A stretch of 37,907 bases of DNA from a virus, in the IMG/VR virus record IMGVR_UViG_3300031977_002414, positions 1-37,907 of that record; one strand, written 5' to 3'. Below are positions 28,405-36,603 of this stretch, piece by piece (positions within the stretch are counted from its first letter, which is position 1; each line of letters begins with the position of its first letter). A model generated the notes under the pieces. The model did not search any database. It had not been told where the DNA came from and saw only the letters and a list, made by a program, of their open reading frames with translations. The position numbers were made by a program, and so were the translations under genes.

Positions 28405-28894
28405 AATACGCAAGCTTCCTGCTCCCAGGTATAGATTCTGGACTTGGGAATCTGAATTTAATCCGCAAACAGGCGATAGTGACGGTAACCTGCGTATTAA
28501 ACGCAGTATTGTCTGGGATTTGGTTACTGCATTAGAAGTTCATAACTTCAAAAATATGAGCCACAAACTGGCTATCTGCATTCGTATTGAGTGTATGAAC
28601 GTCTCAGCAGCTTGGGGAATACCTACTGTTTTTTACCCCGCTGAGTTAATCAAGATTTCCGAGATGGAAGACTTCTATAAAGAACAGCGTAAACAACTGT
28701 TAGAGCAAGTACAGTACAGACACATTGTAGATGTAGGTTGGGTACTACAAACATACAGCAATCGAAACCAAGTAGAGAACGATACCTGGTGGCAAGTAGG
28801 AGATAAACCAATCACAGAAGAGCGTCAGCAGTTATGGCGTTACTATCACAACACTTTCAAAAACCCCACCCGGCTATCGCCGGTCAACGGGTAA
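28397..28894 (+). CDS. hypothetical protein, middle region
   Basis: This is a 165-residue protein with many Trp, Tyr and Arg (RYRFWTWESEF, then HIVDVGWVLQTYSNRNQ and WWQVGD). The start is TTG at 28397 with AGGGAGG 4 nt upstream; no nearby ATG fits. It is often found ahead of the ATPase gene in N4-like phages, by my recollection, but its function is not known. Confidence 0.65.
   Translation: MNKIRKLPAPRYRFWTWESEFNPQTGDSDGNLRIKRSIVWDLVTALEVHNFKNMSHKLAICIRIECMNVSAAWGIPTVFYPAELIKISEMEDFYKEQRKQLLEQVQYRHIVDVGWVLQTYSNRNQVENDTWWQVGDKPITEERQQLWRYYHNTFKNPTRLSPVNG
28870..28890 (+). promoter_or_regulatory. putative virion-RNAP hairpin promoter 8
   Basis: The stem CCGGC/GCCGG with loop TATC is followed by TCAA and CGG. 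It overlaps the end of the upstream gene and lies 47 nt (from the C of CGG) before the HTH gene. It could be a chance fold within coding sequence. Confidence 0.35.
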
Positions 28895-28934
28895 CTTTTA
28901 TAACCAAACTAATTTATAAATACGGAGACTAACA

Positions 28935-29303
28935 ATGACCGTAAAAATACTAACACCTATTGAAAAGTCACAGGTACTAGCGGCTTACCATACTGGAAGC
29001 TCTAAAGCTGATATTGCATTGGAATTTGAAGTCTCTCGTAAGACAATCAGCCGGGTGCTTATTGAGAAAGGCGTTATCAAGAAAGCATGGCGATCTGAAA
29101 TCCACTTAACCCAAGAAGAAGCTGAATTGATCTGGGAGATGCGTGAAAACGGTACTAAACCAAAAGATGTAATGACATTCCCCAATCTCAGAGTATTCGA
29201 TGTTTTTCGTTGGTTCCGTAAGCAATCTATAACAAGACAAAAGATGTTAGCTCGAATGATTGCTGCAGAGCTTAAAACTAAAGTCACCGAGAAATCAGCT
29301 TAA
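28935..29303 (+). CDS. helix-turn-helix DNA-binding protein
   Basis: This is a 122-residue protein. Residues about 8-45 form a resolvase/transposase-type HTH: EKSQVLAAYHTGSSKADIAL, then FEVSRKTISRVLIEKG, where the second helix would read DNA. A second HTH-like segment (LTQEEAELIWEMRENGTKP) follows. It lacks any recombinase domain, so a regulatory role is more likely. It lies just before the ATPase gene. Confidence 0.75.
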   Translation: MTVKILTPIEKSQVLAAYHTGSSKADIALEFEVSRKTISRVLIEKGVIKKAWRSEIHLTQEEAELIWEMRENGTKPKDVMTFPNLRVFDVFRWFRKQSITRQKMLARMIAAELKTKVTEKSA

Positions 29304-29321
29304 AACGGAGCATACAGCGTT

Positions 29322-30335
29322 ATGGAAACGTGCATATTCGAGGTAAAACCTTACTTACAGCAAGTCCTGAAAGCAGGATTATTGCCATTCCTCCATGGAT
29401 CGCCCGGAATTGGAAAATCAAGTCTACTGGCAGAGATTGCTTCTGAGTTTAACTTGGAAGTAATTGACCTACGTTTAAGCCAGTGCGAGCCTACTGACCT
29501 CATGGGATTTCCTTGTCTGGAAGGTACTAAGGCTACGTACAAGCCTATGGACTTCTTCCCTGTAGAGGGTGATCCACTACCAGAAGGTAAAAATGGGTGG
29601 CTACTTGCACTGGATGAAATGAATGGTGCAGATGAGTCCGTCCAGAAGGCTGCATACAAGCTTGTGCTGGACAAGATGGTAGGTAACCATAAGCTACATA
29701 AAAATATAGCCATAGTAGCAGCGGGTAACTTAGCCACTGACAGAGCCATGGTAGAAGATATGTCTACGGCACTGCAAAGTAGAATGGTACATTTCCCTGT
29801 TACCGTTAAGCCGCAGAACTGGCTTAAATGGGCCGCAAGTAGAGTAGACTACCGTATAGCAGGTTTCATTGGCTTCCGTCCTGAGAAGCTTAACGGTGAT
29901 GTAGAACACGAAGACTTTACTTTTCCTTGTTGCCGTACTTGGACTTTCCTCAGTTCTTTAATAAAAGATGTTGAAGACATTGAGTTCATAACCAAGATGG
30001 CTACAGCGACTATTGGTGAAGGTACCGCTAGAGAGTTTGTTTCTTTCTTAAGTGTGTATGCATCCTTACCAAGCTGGAATGACATCATAACTAACAGTAA
30101 TTCTCTACAGGTACCTACTGAGTTAAGTACATGCTTTGCTTTGGCTTCTCTAATAGCCCATAGAGTTGATGATAGGACGATTACCCCAGTAGTTACTTTC
30201 ATCAAACGTATGGATATTGAGGTACAGATAGTTACCTTGAAGCTAATACTAGGTAAAAACCATGGCTTACAGACCCATCAAGCAATAACTGGTTGGGTTA
30301 AAGAGAATGCCAATCTCCTTGAAGCCATAAGTTAA
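29322..30335 (+). CDS. MoxR-like AAA+ ATPase (N4 gp24-like)
   Basis: This is a 337-residue protein. Walker A is GSPGIGKS (26-33), Walker B is LLALDEMN (94-101, Asp98/Glu99), and sensor 1 is the Asn of AAGN (136). MoxR-type ATPases usually work with a VWA-domain partner to remodel a protein or insert a metal; here the VWA gene lies 1 kb downstream, as in N4 (gp24/gp25). The substrate in infection is not known. The start is the ATG at 29322 with CGGAG upstream. Confidence 0.88.
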   Translation: METCIFEVKPYLQQVLKAGLLPFLHGSPGIGKSSLLAEIASEFNLEVIDLRLSQCEPTDLMGFPCLEGTKATYKPMDFFPVEGDPLPEGKNGWLLALDEMNGADESVQKAAYKLVLDKMVGNHKLHKNIAIVAAGNLATDRAMVEDMSTALQSRMVHFPVTVKPQNWLKWAASRVDYRIAGFIGFRPEKLNGDVEHEDFTFPCCRTWTFLSSLIKDVEDIEFITKMATATIGEGTAREFVSFLSVYASLPSWNDIITNSNSLQVPTELSTCFALASLIAHRVDDRTITPVVTFIKRMDIEVQIVTLKLILGKNHGLQTHQAITGWVKENANLLEAIS

Positions 30336-30365
30336 TGGCCTATTTCTTTATATAGGAGACATGTA

Positions 30366-30566
30366 GTGCTTACCGAAAATGTACACATTAGTCGCATTAG
30401 AATTGGTGACGTAATAATGTTCGAAGGTAGGGCTAGAACTGTCTGTGAAAAAGACTTTGGCAGAGATTCCTTGCTGGGTATCTCTATATTCGGAGACAGT
30501 TACCATGCTGGACACAAACCAGTAAAGCGAGTCATTATTAAACAGGCCTTACCTAATATTAAGTAA
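30366..30566 (+). CDS. hypothetical small beta-rich protein
   Basis: This is a 66-residue protein. The IRIGDVIMFEGRARTVCEKD segment looks like a small SH3-like barrel also found in other podoviruses. The start is GTG at 30366, 8 nt after TAGGAG; the ATG at 30361 is followed at once by a stop. The function is unknown. Confidence 0.65.
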   Translation: MLTENVHISRIRIGDVIMFEGRARTVCEKDFGRDSLLGISIFGDSYHAGHKPVKRVIIKQALPNIK

Positions 30567-30581
30567 ACCATGGAGACTTAC

Positions 30582-30911
30582 ATGCTGAAAATTGAAGATT
30601 TCGGGAAAGCCTCGGAGCCTGATGAAGGGAGAGTAATTTATAGAGCAGTGTGCGATACCGGCTATGGCTTGTCTGAAAATAATGAAATCTATGTTGGACT
30701 AAAACTAGAAGCTCACATTATAGAAGGTCACGATCCCTTAAAAGACCAAATAGACAGTATTGGTAGTGAAGGGATTATACATTTCGATAAACCCTTAGAA
30801 GAAGGTAAATTCTACACTCCAGTTGTTGTTAACATTTCTAGGGACTGGGAAACAGGTTACATAGATGATTGGGAAATCTCTATACGGGAAATAGATTTCA
30901 AGGAGACTTGA
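30582..30911 (+). CDS. hypothetical protein
   Basis: This is a 109-residue acidic protein starting MLKIEDFGKASEPDEGRVIY. The ATG at 30582 is preferred because GGAG lies 6 nt upstream; an ATG at 30570 has no site. No family is recognised. It lies between the ATPase and VWA genes. Confidence 0.65.
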   Translation: MLKIEDFGKASEPDEGRVIYRAVCDTGYGLSENNEIYVGLKLEAHIIEGHDPLKDQIDSIGSEGIIHFDKPLEEGKFYTPVVVNISRDWETGYIDDWEISIREIDFKET

Positions 30912-31067
30912 GTGTTCTTGTTTTTATTACAACTGCTCTGGATTCAGAAATTACAGCCCTTCTGGATTCTTGAGTATTCAAGAGGTTAGCCTCAAACCTT
31001 TAAATCAGCAAGTGCTGAAGCTACCGTAGAGATTTGGACTCTATATGGGGCTGATATATTTTTGAAG
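30912..31067 (+). other. Structured gene-free stretch, possible small RNA
   Basis: Several small stems follow one another: TCTTGA/TCAAGA, GAGG/CCTC, AGC/GCT and TAGAG/CTCTA. An ATCAGC ... GCTGAT pair closes the last part. A rho-independent terminator ends it at 31092. No gene with a ribosome site is seen. It could be a phage small RNA or a leader or trailer; I could not fold it as a tRNA. Confidence 0.4.
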
Positions 31068-31092
31068 AAGCCGCTTAATTGCGGCTTTTTTA
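31068..31092 (+). terminator. Terminator before zinc-protein gene
   Basis: A 7-bp stem AAGCCGC/GCGGCTT with a 6-nt loop runs into TTTTTTATTT. Confidence 0.9.
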
Positions 31093-31116
31093 TTTCACCA
31101 ACTACTGGAGAAATTT

Positions 31117-31305
31117 ATGAGAACTCTAAAACCAGCGTGTGAGTACCTGCACTGCGAGAAAGAAGCCACTGTACTTGTGTACTCACGAAATGAAAATAAA
31201 GTCCTGATCTGTTGCCCCAATCATGCAGAGACTGTGGCTAGAGAAGATCACCCTGAATACACACATTCCTGCGAAAACTGCGGGTGTGTATTACCTATAA
31301 ATTAG
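31117..31305 (+). CDS. small zinc-binding protein
   Basis: This is a 62-residue protein with several Cys and His: CEYLHCEKEA, VLICCPNHAE and SCENCGCV. This gives two possible zinc sites. ACTGGAG precedes the ATG. It lies 9 nt before the VWA gene and may share its transcript. The function is unknown. Confidence 0.7.
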   Translation: MRTLKPACEYLHCEKEATVLVYSRNENKVLICCPNHAETVAREDHPEYTHSCENCGCVLPIN

Positions 31306-31314
31306 GGGAAACCA

Positions 31315-32496
31315 ATGGATGCTTATGAGGCAAGACTGAAAAAGATAAGACTACTGCTAATGAGTAAGCCCAATACAGTATTCTTTGTTTCACTGGCTTA
31401 CAAATTAAAATTTGAAGTCTCTACAAGAGTAGCTACTGCAGCCACTAACGGCACTACTATCATCTTTAATCCAGATTTTATGGATAGCTTGACTGATGAT
31501 GAGCTGCTGTTTCTCATGCTCCATGAGATTATGCACGTAGTATTAATGCACCTTACTCGGTTAGGGGATCGTGAGCATCGACTCTGGAACTGTGCAGGCG
31601 ATTACGTTATTAACCTTAGCCTTGTGGATCAGGGCTTTAAAATGCCTGAGATGGGCTTACTGGATAGACAGTACAGAGGTATGTCTACCGAAGAAGTCTA
31701 CGAGAAGCTACAGGAAGACTCACCAGACGAAGAATGTCCAATGCCTGACCTTATGGACCCTTCCGGGTCTAATGGGGATTCTGAACCAGGAGAAGGATCA
31801 TCAGGTAGCGGCTCTGGTGCAGGTGGTAATCTTGAAGAAATTAAACAACAGATTTCTAACATAGTAGCTGAAGCGACTTCTTTAGCCAGAATGAGTGGTG
31901 AGGAGCCAGGGAAACTATGCCCTGATATGGCCCGAACCATAAAGGAAATATTTTCAACCCAAGTAGATTGGCGTAAGAAACTGCAGAAATCTATTTCAGG
32001 CAAGATTAAACGTAAATCTGATTGGTTACGGCCTAATAAGCGATACTTACCGCACTACTTACCTAGAACCAGAAAGCTTGGTGTAGGTAGTGTCACTGTG
32101 CTTATAGATGTCTCTGGGTCAATTACCCATGAAGCTATGTCCACGTATATGGGGGAAGTCTTCCACATGCTAAGAGTAGCTAAACCAAGAAAGGTAGAGA
32201 TGTTCTTCTTTGCTTGGGGCGTTACTGATAGCCACGTAATTAAGTCCAGCAATGACATCAAAGCGGTATTACATAAAGAGATTAACTCTAACTATGGTAC
32301 CAGCTTACATAAGGCGCTTCAGGACTTAGAAGACCATTCTACTGACTTAATGCTAATTCTTAGTGACGGTTACTTCGATGCCCCAGATATCGGGTTATTT
32401 AATAAAAATACTAGGTATATTGCCTGTTTTACCACTGACTACTGGGAAGATCGGAAGATGCCTTGGGAGCATATCCGTATTGAACTACAAATATAG
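31315..32496 (+). CDS. metallopeptidase-like/VWA-domain protein (N4 gp25-like, DUF2201 type)
   Basis: This is a 393-residue protein. The N-terminal part has HEIMH (His70, Glu71, His74), the zinc-peptidase HExxH. A Ser/Gly/Glu-rich linker spans about 145-172. The C-terminal VWA domain begins VLIDVSGSI with MIDAS residues Asp265, Ser267 and Ser269. This is the partner type of MoxR ATPases, and the pair matches N4 gp24/gp25. Whether the peptidase site is active is not known. GGGGAAACC precedes the ATG. Confidence 0.9.
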   Translation: MDAYEARLKKIRLLLMSKPNTVFFVSLAYKLKFEVSTRVATAATNGTTIIFNPDFMDSLTDDELLFLMLHEIMHVVLMHLTRLGDREHRLWNCAGDYVINLSLVDQGFKMPEMGLLDRQYRGMSTEEVYEKLQEDSPDEECPMPDLMDPSGSNGDSEPGEGSSGSGSGAGGNLEEIKQQISNIVAEATSLARMSGEEPGKLCPDMARTIKEIFSTQVDWRKKLQKSISGKIKRKSDWLRPNKRYLPHYLPRTRKLGVGSVTVLIDVSGSITHEAMSTYMGEVFHMLRVAKPRKVEMFFFAWGVTDSHVIKSSNDIKAVLHKEINSNYGTSLHKALQDLEDHSTDLMLILSDGYFDAPDIGLFNKNTRYIACFTTDYWEDRKMPWEHIRIELQI

Positions 32497-32503
32497 GTGA
32501 CCT

Positions 32504-33046
32504 ATGGAATTTGATTATCAACGTCAGAAAGTATTGGCTTTCTGGAGAAGGGAGACTAAGAAAAAGTTAATTGAAGCTGTCTATCAGAAGGTTACAGCGC
32601 CTTACCAGGAAGCCATAGATACAATTATTAAAAAGCACTATGCAACATTTGGTTTAGGGCCTCAACCGTTTGTAACCTTCAAAGGTAAGCTCTTATTCTT
32701 CCAAGACAAAGAGACTCACATGAGGCGTCTATCAGGGCAGAAAAACTTGTATACCTTAAGTCGGGATTTTCATTCTGAAATGTCCGAAGCCTTAAAAAAT
32801 AAAGAGGCTGCTCTACAAAAAATAGACAAACATAAGGTATCCGCTTACTTGGATACAGCCCTTTCTCACTCCCAAAACCATGAAGATATTCAAAAACTTA
32901 CCCCTAAGTTTCTTCACGGCTACATTCCAGAATCTTCTGTTGAAGCCAAATTAACTGAAGAAACTGCAAAAAAGCTTAAAGAATTTCATGAGAATGAGTT
33001 CAAAACCCTCGAAGAACAATTAGTGATGAATCTTATCTTAAACTGA
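32504..33046 (+). CDS. hypothetical protein, middle region
   Basis: This 180-residue basic helical protein lies 7 nt after the VWA gene and before the DNA polymerase. Conserved-looking features are the charged N-terminal helix (FDYQRQKVLAFWRRETKKK) and a short beta part (PFVTFKGKLLFFQD). No domain is recognised. It probably belongs to the replication operon. Confidence 0.7.
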   Translation: MEFDYQRQKVLAFWRRETKKKLIEAVYQKVTAPYQEAIDTIIKKHYATFGLGPQPFVTFKGKLLFFQDKETHMRRLSGQKNLYTLSRDFHSEMSEALKNKEAALQKIDKHKVSAYLDTALSHSQNHEDIQKLTPKFLHGYIPESSVEAKLTEETAKKLKEFHENEFKTLEEQLVMNLILN

Positions 33047-33077
33047 GTACGAGGGTACTCAGTGATGGAGTACCTAC

Positions 33078-35705
33078 ATGCAGTACATTCGTTTCGAAGA
33101 AAGTAGTGAGAGTTTTGACATAGCTCTCCTTATTAAATTTTCTGCATTCAAAGAGGGGGAGTTACGCCAAGCTTACGTTAACCCCCTCAGAGATAAACAT
33201 GTTCCGGCCTCAAGTATTATGGCCGTAAACCTTCCCTATAACACTCAAGGTAAAATCCCAGTTAAGTATGCTAGAGAATACTTAGCAGATACCTTACCTA
33301 CATTAGTTTCTGTAGGCGTTAAAACCTTATATGTAGCAGATGCTGCATACTTTAAAGCCTTAACCAAACTGACTAAAGCAGAACCTTACTTAGGCTATGC
33401 CGTACCTTGCAAGCTGGATGGATTTGAACACTTAGAAGTAGTTCTAGGTATCAATCACCATTCACTACTCTATAACCCAGCTAATGAATCTAAGTTAGAA
33501 CTTAGCTTGGATACGTTAGCACAGCATTACAATGGTGCATTGCCTACATTAGGCGAGAACGTACTAAAGAATGTTGACTATCCGGATACAGTGGAGGAAA
33601 TCGGTGCCGGGTTACAGGCACTGCTTGAAACCAAAAAGCTTTATGCAGATATAGAAGCCTTTAGCTTGAAGAAGGTGAGAGCGGGTATCGGGACTATTGC
33701 TTTTGCTTGGAATAAACATTCTGGGATTGCTTTCTGTAGTGACTATCAAGAAATTGAGAATCCAGACAAGTATCAAGGAGAGTTTGTCCCTAATCCAGCA
33801 GTAAGACATTTACTAAAAGACTTCTTTATTCAATATACAGGAGAGCTTTATTGGCATCGTGGTAATTATGATATAAGCGTTATTATTAGTACGCTTTGGA
33901 TGGAAGGCTTAGATGACTGGGAAGGATTACTTGAAGGTTTAGAAGTCATGTGTCGAAAAGGTAAGTGGCATGACACCCGTCTAATTGCTTATCTGGCTTT
34001 AAATTCTTGCAGTAGACAAGACCTTTCATTGAAATCATTAGCCCATAGACATGCTGGTAACTGGGCGCATAGCGATATCAAGGATATTAGGAAAATACCT
34101 AAACGGGAGCTTCTTAAATATAACCTGATTGATGCAGCCTGTACTGCGTATGTTGACGAGACATACACCCCTAAGATGCTCGAAGATCAGCAGGGTGAAG
34201 TGTACAAGATGTTTATGGAGTCTCAGAAAACCATCGTACAAATGGAATTAACGGGATTACCTGTAAACATACAGTCTGTACAAAAGTTGAGGGATTACTT
34301 AAGTAACTACATTGCTGACCAGGATGAAATTATTGCACAACATCCTGCTTATCAAGAAGCTACCTATATACATCAACAACGCTTGGCTGAAGCCAAGAAC
34401 AAGAAGTTAGTGAAACTGGTTAAGACTACTGAAGACTTTAAGGATGAAGTTCTTAATGTAGATAGTGGGCAACAGTTGGCATTACTTCTTTTTGAAGTTA
34501 TTGGTTTACCTGTCATTGAAGAAACCGATACTGGGCAGCCAGCTACAGGCAAAGATGTATTAAAAGCTCTGAAGAACCATACGGATTCTGACGAAGAGAA
34601 GGCATTACTGGATGCTCTGATGAATAGAGCACAGGCAGTTAAAATCCAACAAACCTTTATCCCTGCTTTTATGGATGCCGAGCCTCTACGAGACAATATT
34701 GCTTTGTTACAAGGTAGTTTTAATCTAGGTGGGGCAGTATCAGGTAGGATGTCTTCATCAGACCCAAATTTGCAAAACATTCCGAGCGGCTCTGAGTACG
34801 GTAAAAAAGTAAAAGAGTGCTTTGAAGCGCCTAGTGGTTGGCTCTTTGTGGGGGCAGACTTTAATTCCCTAGAGGATTATATCTCTGCTTTAACCACGAA
34901 AGACCCTAATAAGCTTAAAGTTTACCTGGAGAAGTTTGACGGACATTCTTTAAGAGCGTTCTCATACTGGCCTCATAAGTTTCCATTCGATGAGTTAACT
35001 CCTGAACTTAGCTTTAAAGTTAAGAAAGACCCTTTATTAGATGCAATACGTAGTGCTTCAAAAGCTCCTACCTTTGCTCTGACTTACCAGGGAACTGCAG
35101 CAACTTTGGTTAAGAACTGCGGCTTTACTATGGAAGAAGCGAAACGTATCGAAGCCAATTACCACGAACTCTATGAAGTTTCCGATAAGTATGTTGAGAA
35201 ACGATTAGATCAAGCCATGGTAGATGGTTATGTAGAAGTAGCCTTCGGTTTGCGGTTACGTACTCCATTACTGGCCCAGGCATTGAAAGGTGTCAGTAAT
35301 AAAGGCGGTGCTATAGCTGCTGAAGGACGTACTGCAGGGAATGCCCTTGGTCAGAGTTACGGATTACTCACCAATAGAGCTATGAATGCTTTCATGAAGA
35401 AAGTATGGGCGCACCCAGTAATGCGTACCAACATTGTACCAGTAGCCATGATTCATGATGCTCTCTATTTCATGGTTAAAGATAATCCTGAAGTAGTGAA
35501 ATGGCTTAACGATAACTTAATCGAAGAGATGCAATGGCAGGAACTGCCTGAAATCCAACATGATGAAGTGAAGTTGGGTGCCGAACTTGACGTGTTCTGG
35601 CCGGATTGGTCGAAGGCTTTGACCATCCCCAATGAAAGCTCAATCTCAGACATAATAAAGCTGTGTCAAAACCATATTGAAAATCTTAAAGGAGAGGTTG
35701 CATGA
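33078..35705 (+). CDS. family A DNA polymerase with 3'-5' exonuclease (N4 gp39-like)
   Basis: This 875-residue protein is the phage replicase. Exonuclease motifs: DIEA (Asp191, Glu193), HRGNYD (Asn263, Asp265) and YNLID (Tyr348, Asp352). Polymerase motif A is GADFNSLEDY (Asp594). Motif B is R658..K662..F666..Y670, and motif C is MIHDALYF (His793, Asp794). Motif C has Ala where most family A enzymes have Glu, and Motif A has Leu before Glu in place of the usual Ile. There is no 5'-3' exonuclease domain. The length agrees with N4 gp39. Confidence 0.93.
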   Translation: MQYIRFEESSESFDIALLIKFSAFKEGELRQAYVNPLRDKHVPASSIMAVNLPYNTQGKIPVKYAREYLADTLPTLVSVGVKTLYVADAAYFKALTKLTKAEPYLGYAVPCKLDGFEHLEVVLGINHHSLLYNPANESKLELSLDTLAQHYNGALPTLGENVLKNVDYPDTVEEIGAGLQALLETKKLYADIEAFSLKKVRAGIGTIAFAWNKHSGIAFCSDYQEIENPDKYQGEFVPNPAVRHLLKDFFIQYTGELYWHRGNYDISVIISTLWMEGLDDWEGLLEGLEVMCRKGKWHDTRLIAYLALNSCSRQDLSLKSLAHRHAGNWAHSDIKDIRKIPKRELLKYNLIDAACTAYVDETYTPKMLEDQQGEVYKMFMESQKTIVQMELTGLPVNIQSVQKLRDYLSNYIADQDEIIAQHPAYQEATYIHQQRLAEAKNKKLVKLVKTTEDFKDEVLNVDSGQQLALLLFEVIGLPVIEETDTGQPATGKDVLKALKNHTDSDEEKALLDALMNRAQAVKIQQTFIPAFMDAEPLRDNIALLQGSFNLGGAVSGRMSSSDPNLQNIPSGSEYGKKVKECFEAPSGWLFVGADFNSLEDYISALTTKDPNKLKVYLEKFDGHSLRAFSYWPHKFPFDELTPELSFKVKKDPLLDAIRSASKAPTFALTYQGTAATLVKNCGFTMEEAKRIEANYHELYEVSDKYVEKRLDQAMVDGYVEVAFGLRLRTPLLAQALKGVSNKGGAIAAEGRTAGNALGQSYGLLTNRAMNAFMKKVWAHPVMRTNIVPVAMIHDALYFMVKDNPEVVKWLNDNLIEEMQWQELPEIQHDEVKLGAELDVFWPDWSKALTIPNESSISDIIKLCQNHIENLKGEVA

Positions 35706-36013
35706 AATCCTCATCTGTAGACCATTTATTTGAAAATTCTTTGAAATATACAGATATCCCCAAAGTCAGTTTAGCTAAAGCCCGTAAAGAGGGTTTGAAA
35801 TACTACTGGACTGATGAACCTTGTAAGCATGGGCATGTGTTCTTTAGACGTGTAGATACGCACAAATGCGTAATGTGTCAAGACAGGCATCACGTAACCC
35901 ATCAAACCAAGAAAGTTACAAAAGCCTCAGAAAGTGCAGTTAACGGTAACTTAAGACGAGCTATCGAGAACAAGCTACTTGATCTGCAGTTAGCTAAAGA
36001 GGAGGTTTGGTAA
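35702..36013 (+). CDS. small Cys/His protein, HNH-like zinc fold
   Basis: This is a 103-residue protein. The central motif is YYWTDEPCKHGHVFFRRVDT then KCVMCQDRHH: a C-x2-GH-R-x-C-x2-C zinc arrangement seen in many small phage proteins and near HNH nucleases. The His-rich end after CMCQ could be catalytic or only metal-binding; a full HNH is not convincing. It starts 4 nt inside the polymerase gene (ATGA overlap). Confidence 0.65.
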   Translation: MKSSSVDHLFENSLKYTDIPKVSLAKARKEGLKYYWTDEPCKHGHVFFRRVDTHKCVMCQDRHHVTHQTKKVTKASESAVNGNLRRAIENKLLDLQLAKEEVW

Positions 36014-36132
36014 TGTTACCGAAAACCAAAAAGATTAGTGGCCGGGATTTGGCTACTGAAGTGTGGATTGGTGCTAACATAGCCGTAGTTATTGTAGTGA
36101 CTATTACTGTACTTACGGCATTCTCATTATGA
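36013..36132 (+). CDS. 39-residue membrane protein
   Basis: It begins MLPKTKKISGRDLATEVWIG and then has one hydrophobic span (ANIAVVIVVTITVLTAF) to the C-terminus. It overlaps both neighbours (TAATG and ATGA). A cytoplasmic basic N-terminus and single span are likely. The function is unknown. Confidence 0.6.
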   Translation: MLPKTKKISGRDLATEVWIGANIAVVIVVTITVLTAFSL

Positions 36133-36266
36133 AGAAATGCCCTAAGTGTGGTGGCGATTTCCATGTATTCACCAGTTTGAACTACAAACAGTGCTCTGTC
36201 TGCGGGGAGAAGTATGACTTCTTCCTAAAGCCAGGGCAGAAACCCTTAATCCAACACCAACGATAG
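36129..36266 (+). CDS. 45-residue zinc-ribbon protein
   Basis: MKKCPKCGGDFHVFTS then QCSVCGEKYDFF: two CxxCG knuckles form a classic zinc ribbon. It is coupled to the previous gene by ATGA. Such proteins may bind nucleic acid, but the partner is unknown. Confidence 0.7.
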   Translation: MKKCPKCGGDFHVFTSLNYKQCSVCGEKYDFFLKPGQKPLIQHQR

Positions 36267-36275
36267 GAGTAAAGT

Positions 36276-36524
36276 ATGTCTGAACCCTTCTTGCAGAAAG
36301 GAGAAGACCTCTCACAACATATTAGTGACTGCATTGAAACCTTAACTTTCTTTAAACAAGTAGTTGAAAGTAATCCAGATTTTGAACTGGATATTGGATT
36401 TCGATTTGTCACAACCCATGAACATGCTGAGTTATTCAACCAGATTTTAAAAGAGCATTACGGAGACGACGCGGTTTCTGAAGGAATAGAATCTTTTGAA
36501 GAAGATACCCGTTTCCTGCATTAA
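36276..36524 (+). CDS. hypothetical protein
   Basis: This is an 82-residue acidic helical protein, MSEPFLQKGEDLSQHISDC.... ATAGGAG precedes the ATG. The function is unknown. It ends the DNA-polymerase run, and an AT-rich hairpin follows. Confidence 0.65.
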   Translation: MSEPFLQKGEDLSQHISDCIETLTFFKQVVESNPDFELDIGFRFVTTHEHAELFNQILKEHYGDDAVSEGIESFEEDTRFLH

Positions 36525-36535
36525 CACAAATAAAT

Positions 36536-36561
36536 TAAAAAAGTCAGAAAAAACTTTTTTA
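36536..36561 (+). promoter_or_regulatory. A6-C-T6 motif within AT hairpin, putative promoter
   Basis: GAAAAAACTTTTTTA (36547-36561) is the same 15-mer, in the sense direction, as the motif before the gp69-like gene. It lies about 45 nt before the ATG at 36604. TAAAAAAGT upstream can pair with ACTTTTTTA, so it could also act as a weak terminator. Confidence 0.45.
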
Positions 36562-36603
36562 AATACTTAAAAATGATCTTGTTTTAATTCATTAGGACAA
36601 ATC

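Noticed and set aside
29284-29310. AAAACGG before the ATPase gene as a promoter site
   Set aside because: The four bases plus CGG are present, but the preceding bases cannot form a stem.
30980-31060. tRNA-like stem TAGAG-ATTTGGA-CTCTA
   Set aside because: A 7-nt loop with T at the right place exists, but no D arm, T arm or 7-bp acceptor stem can be built around it on either strand.
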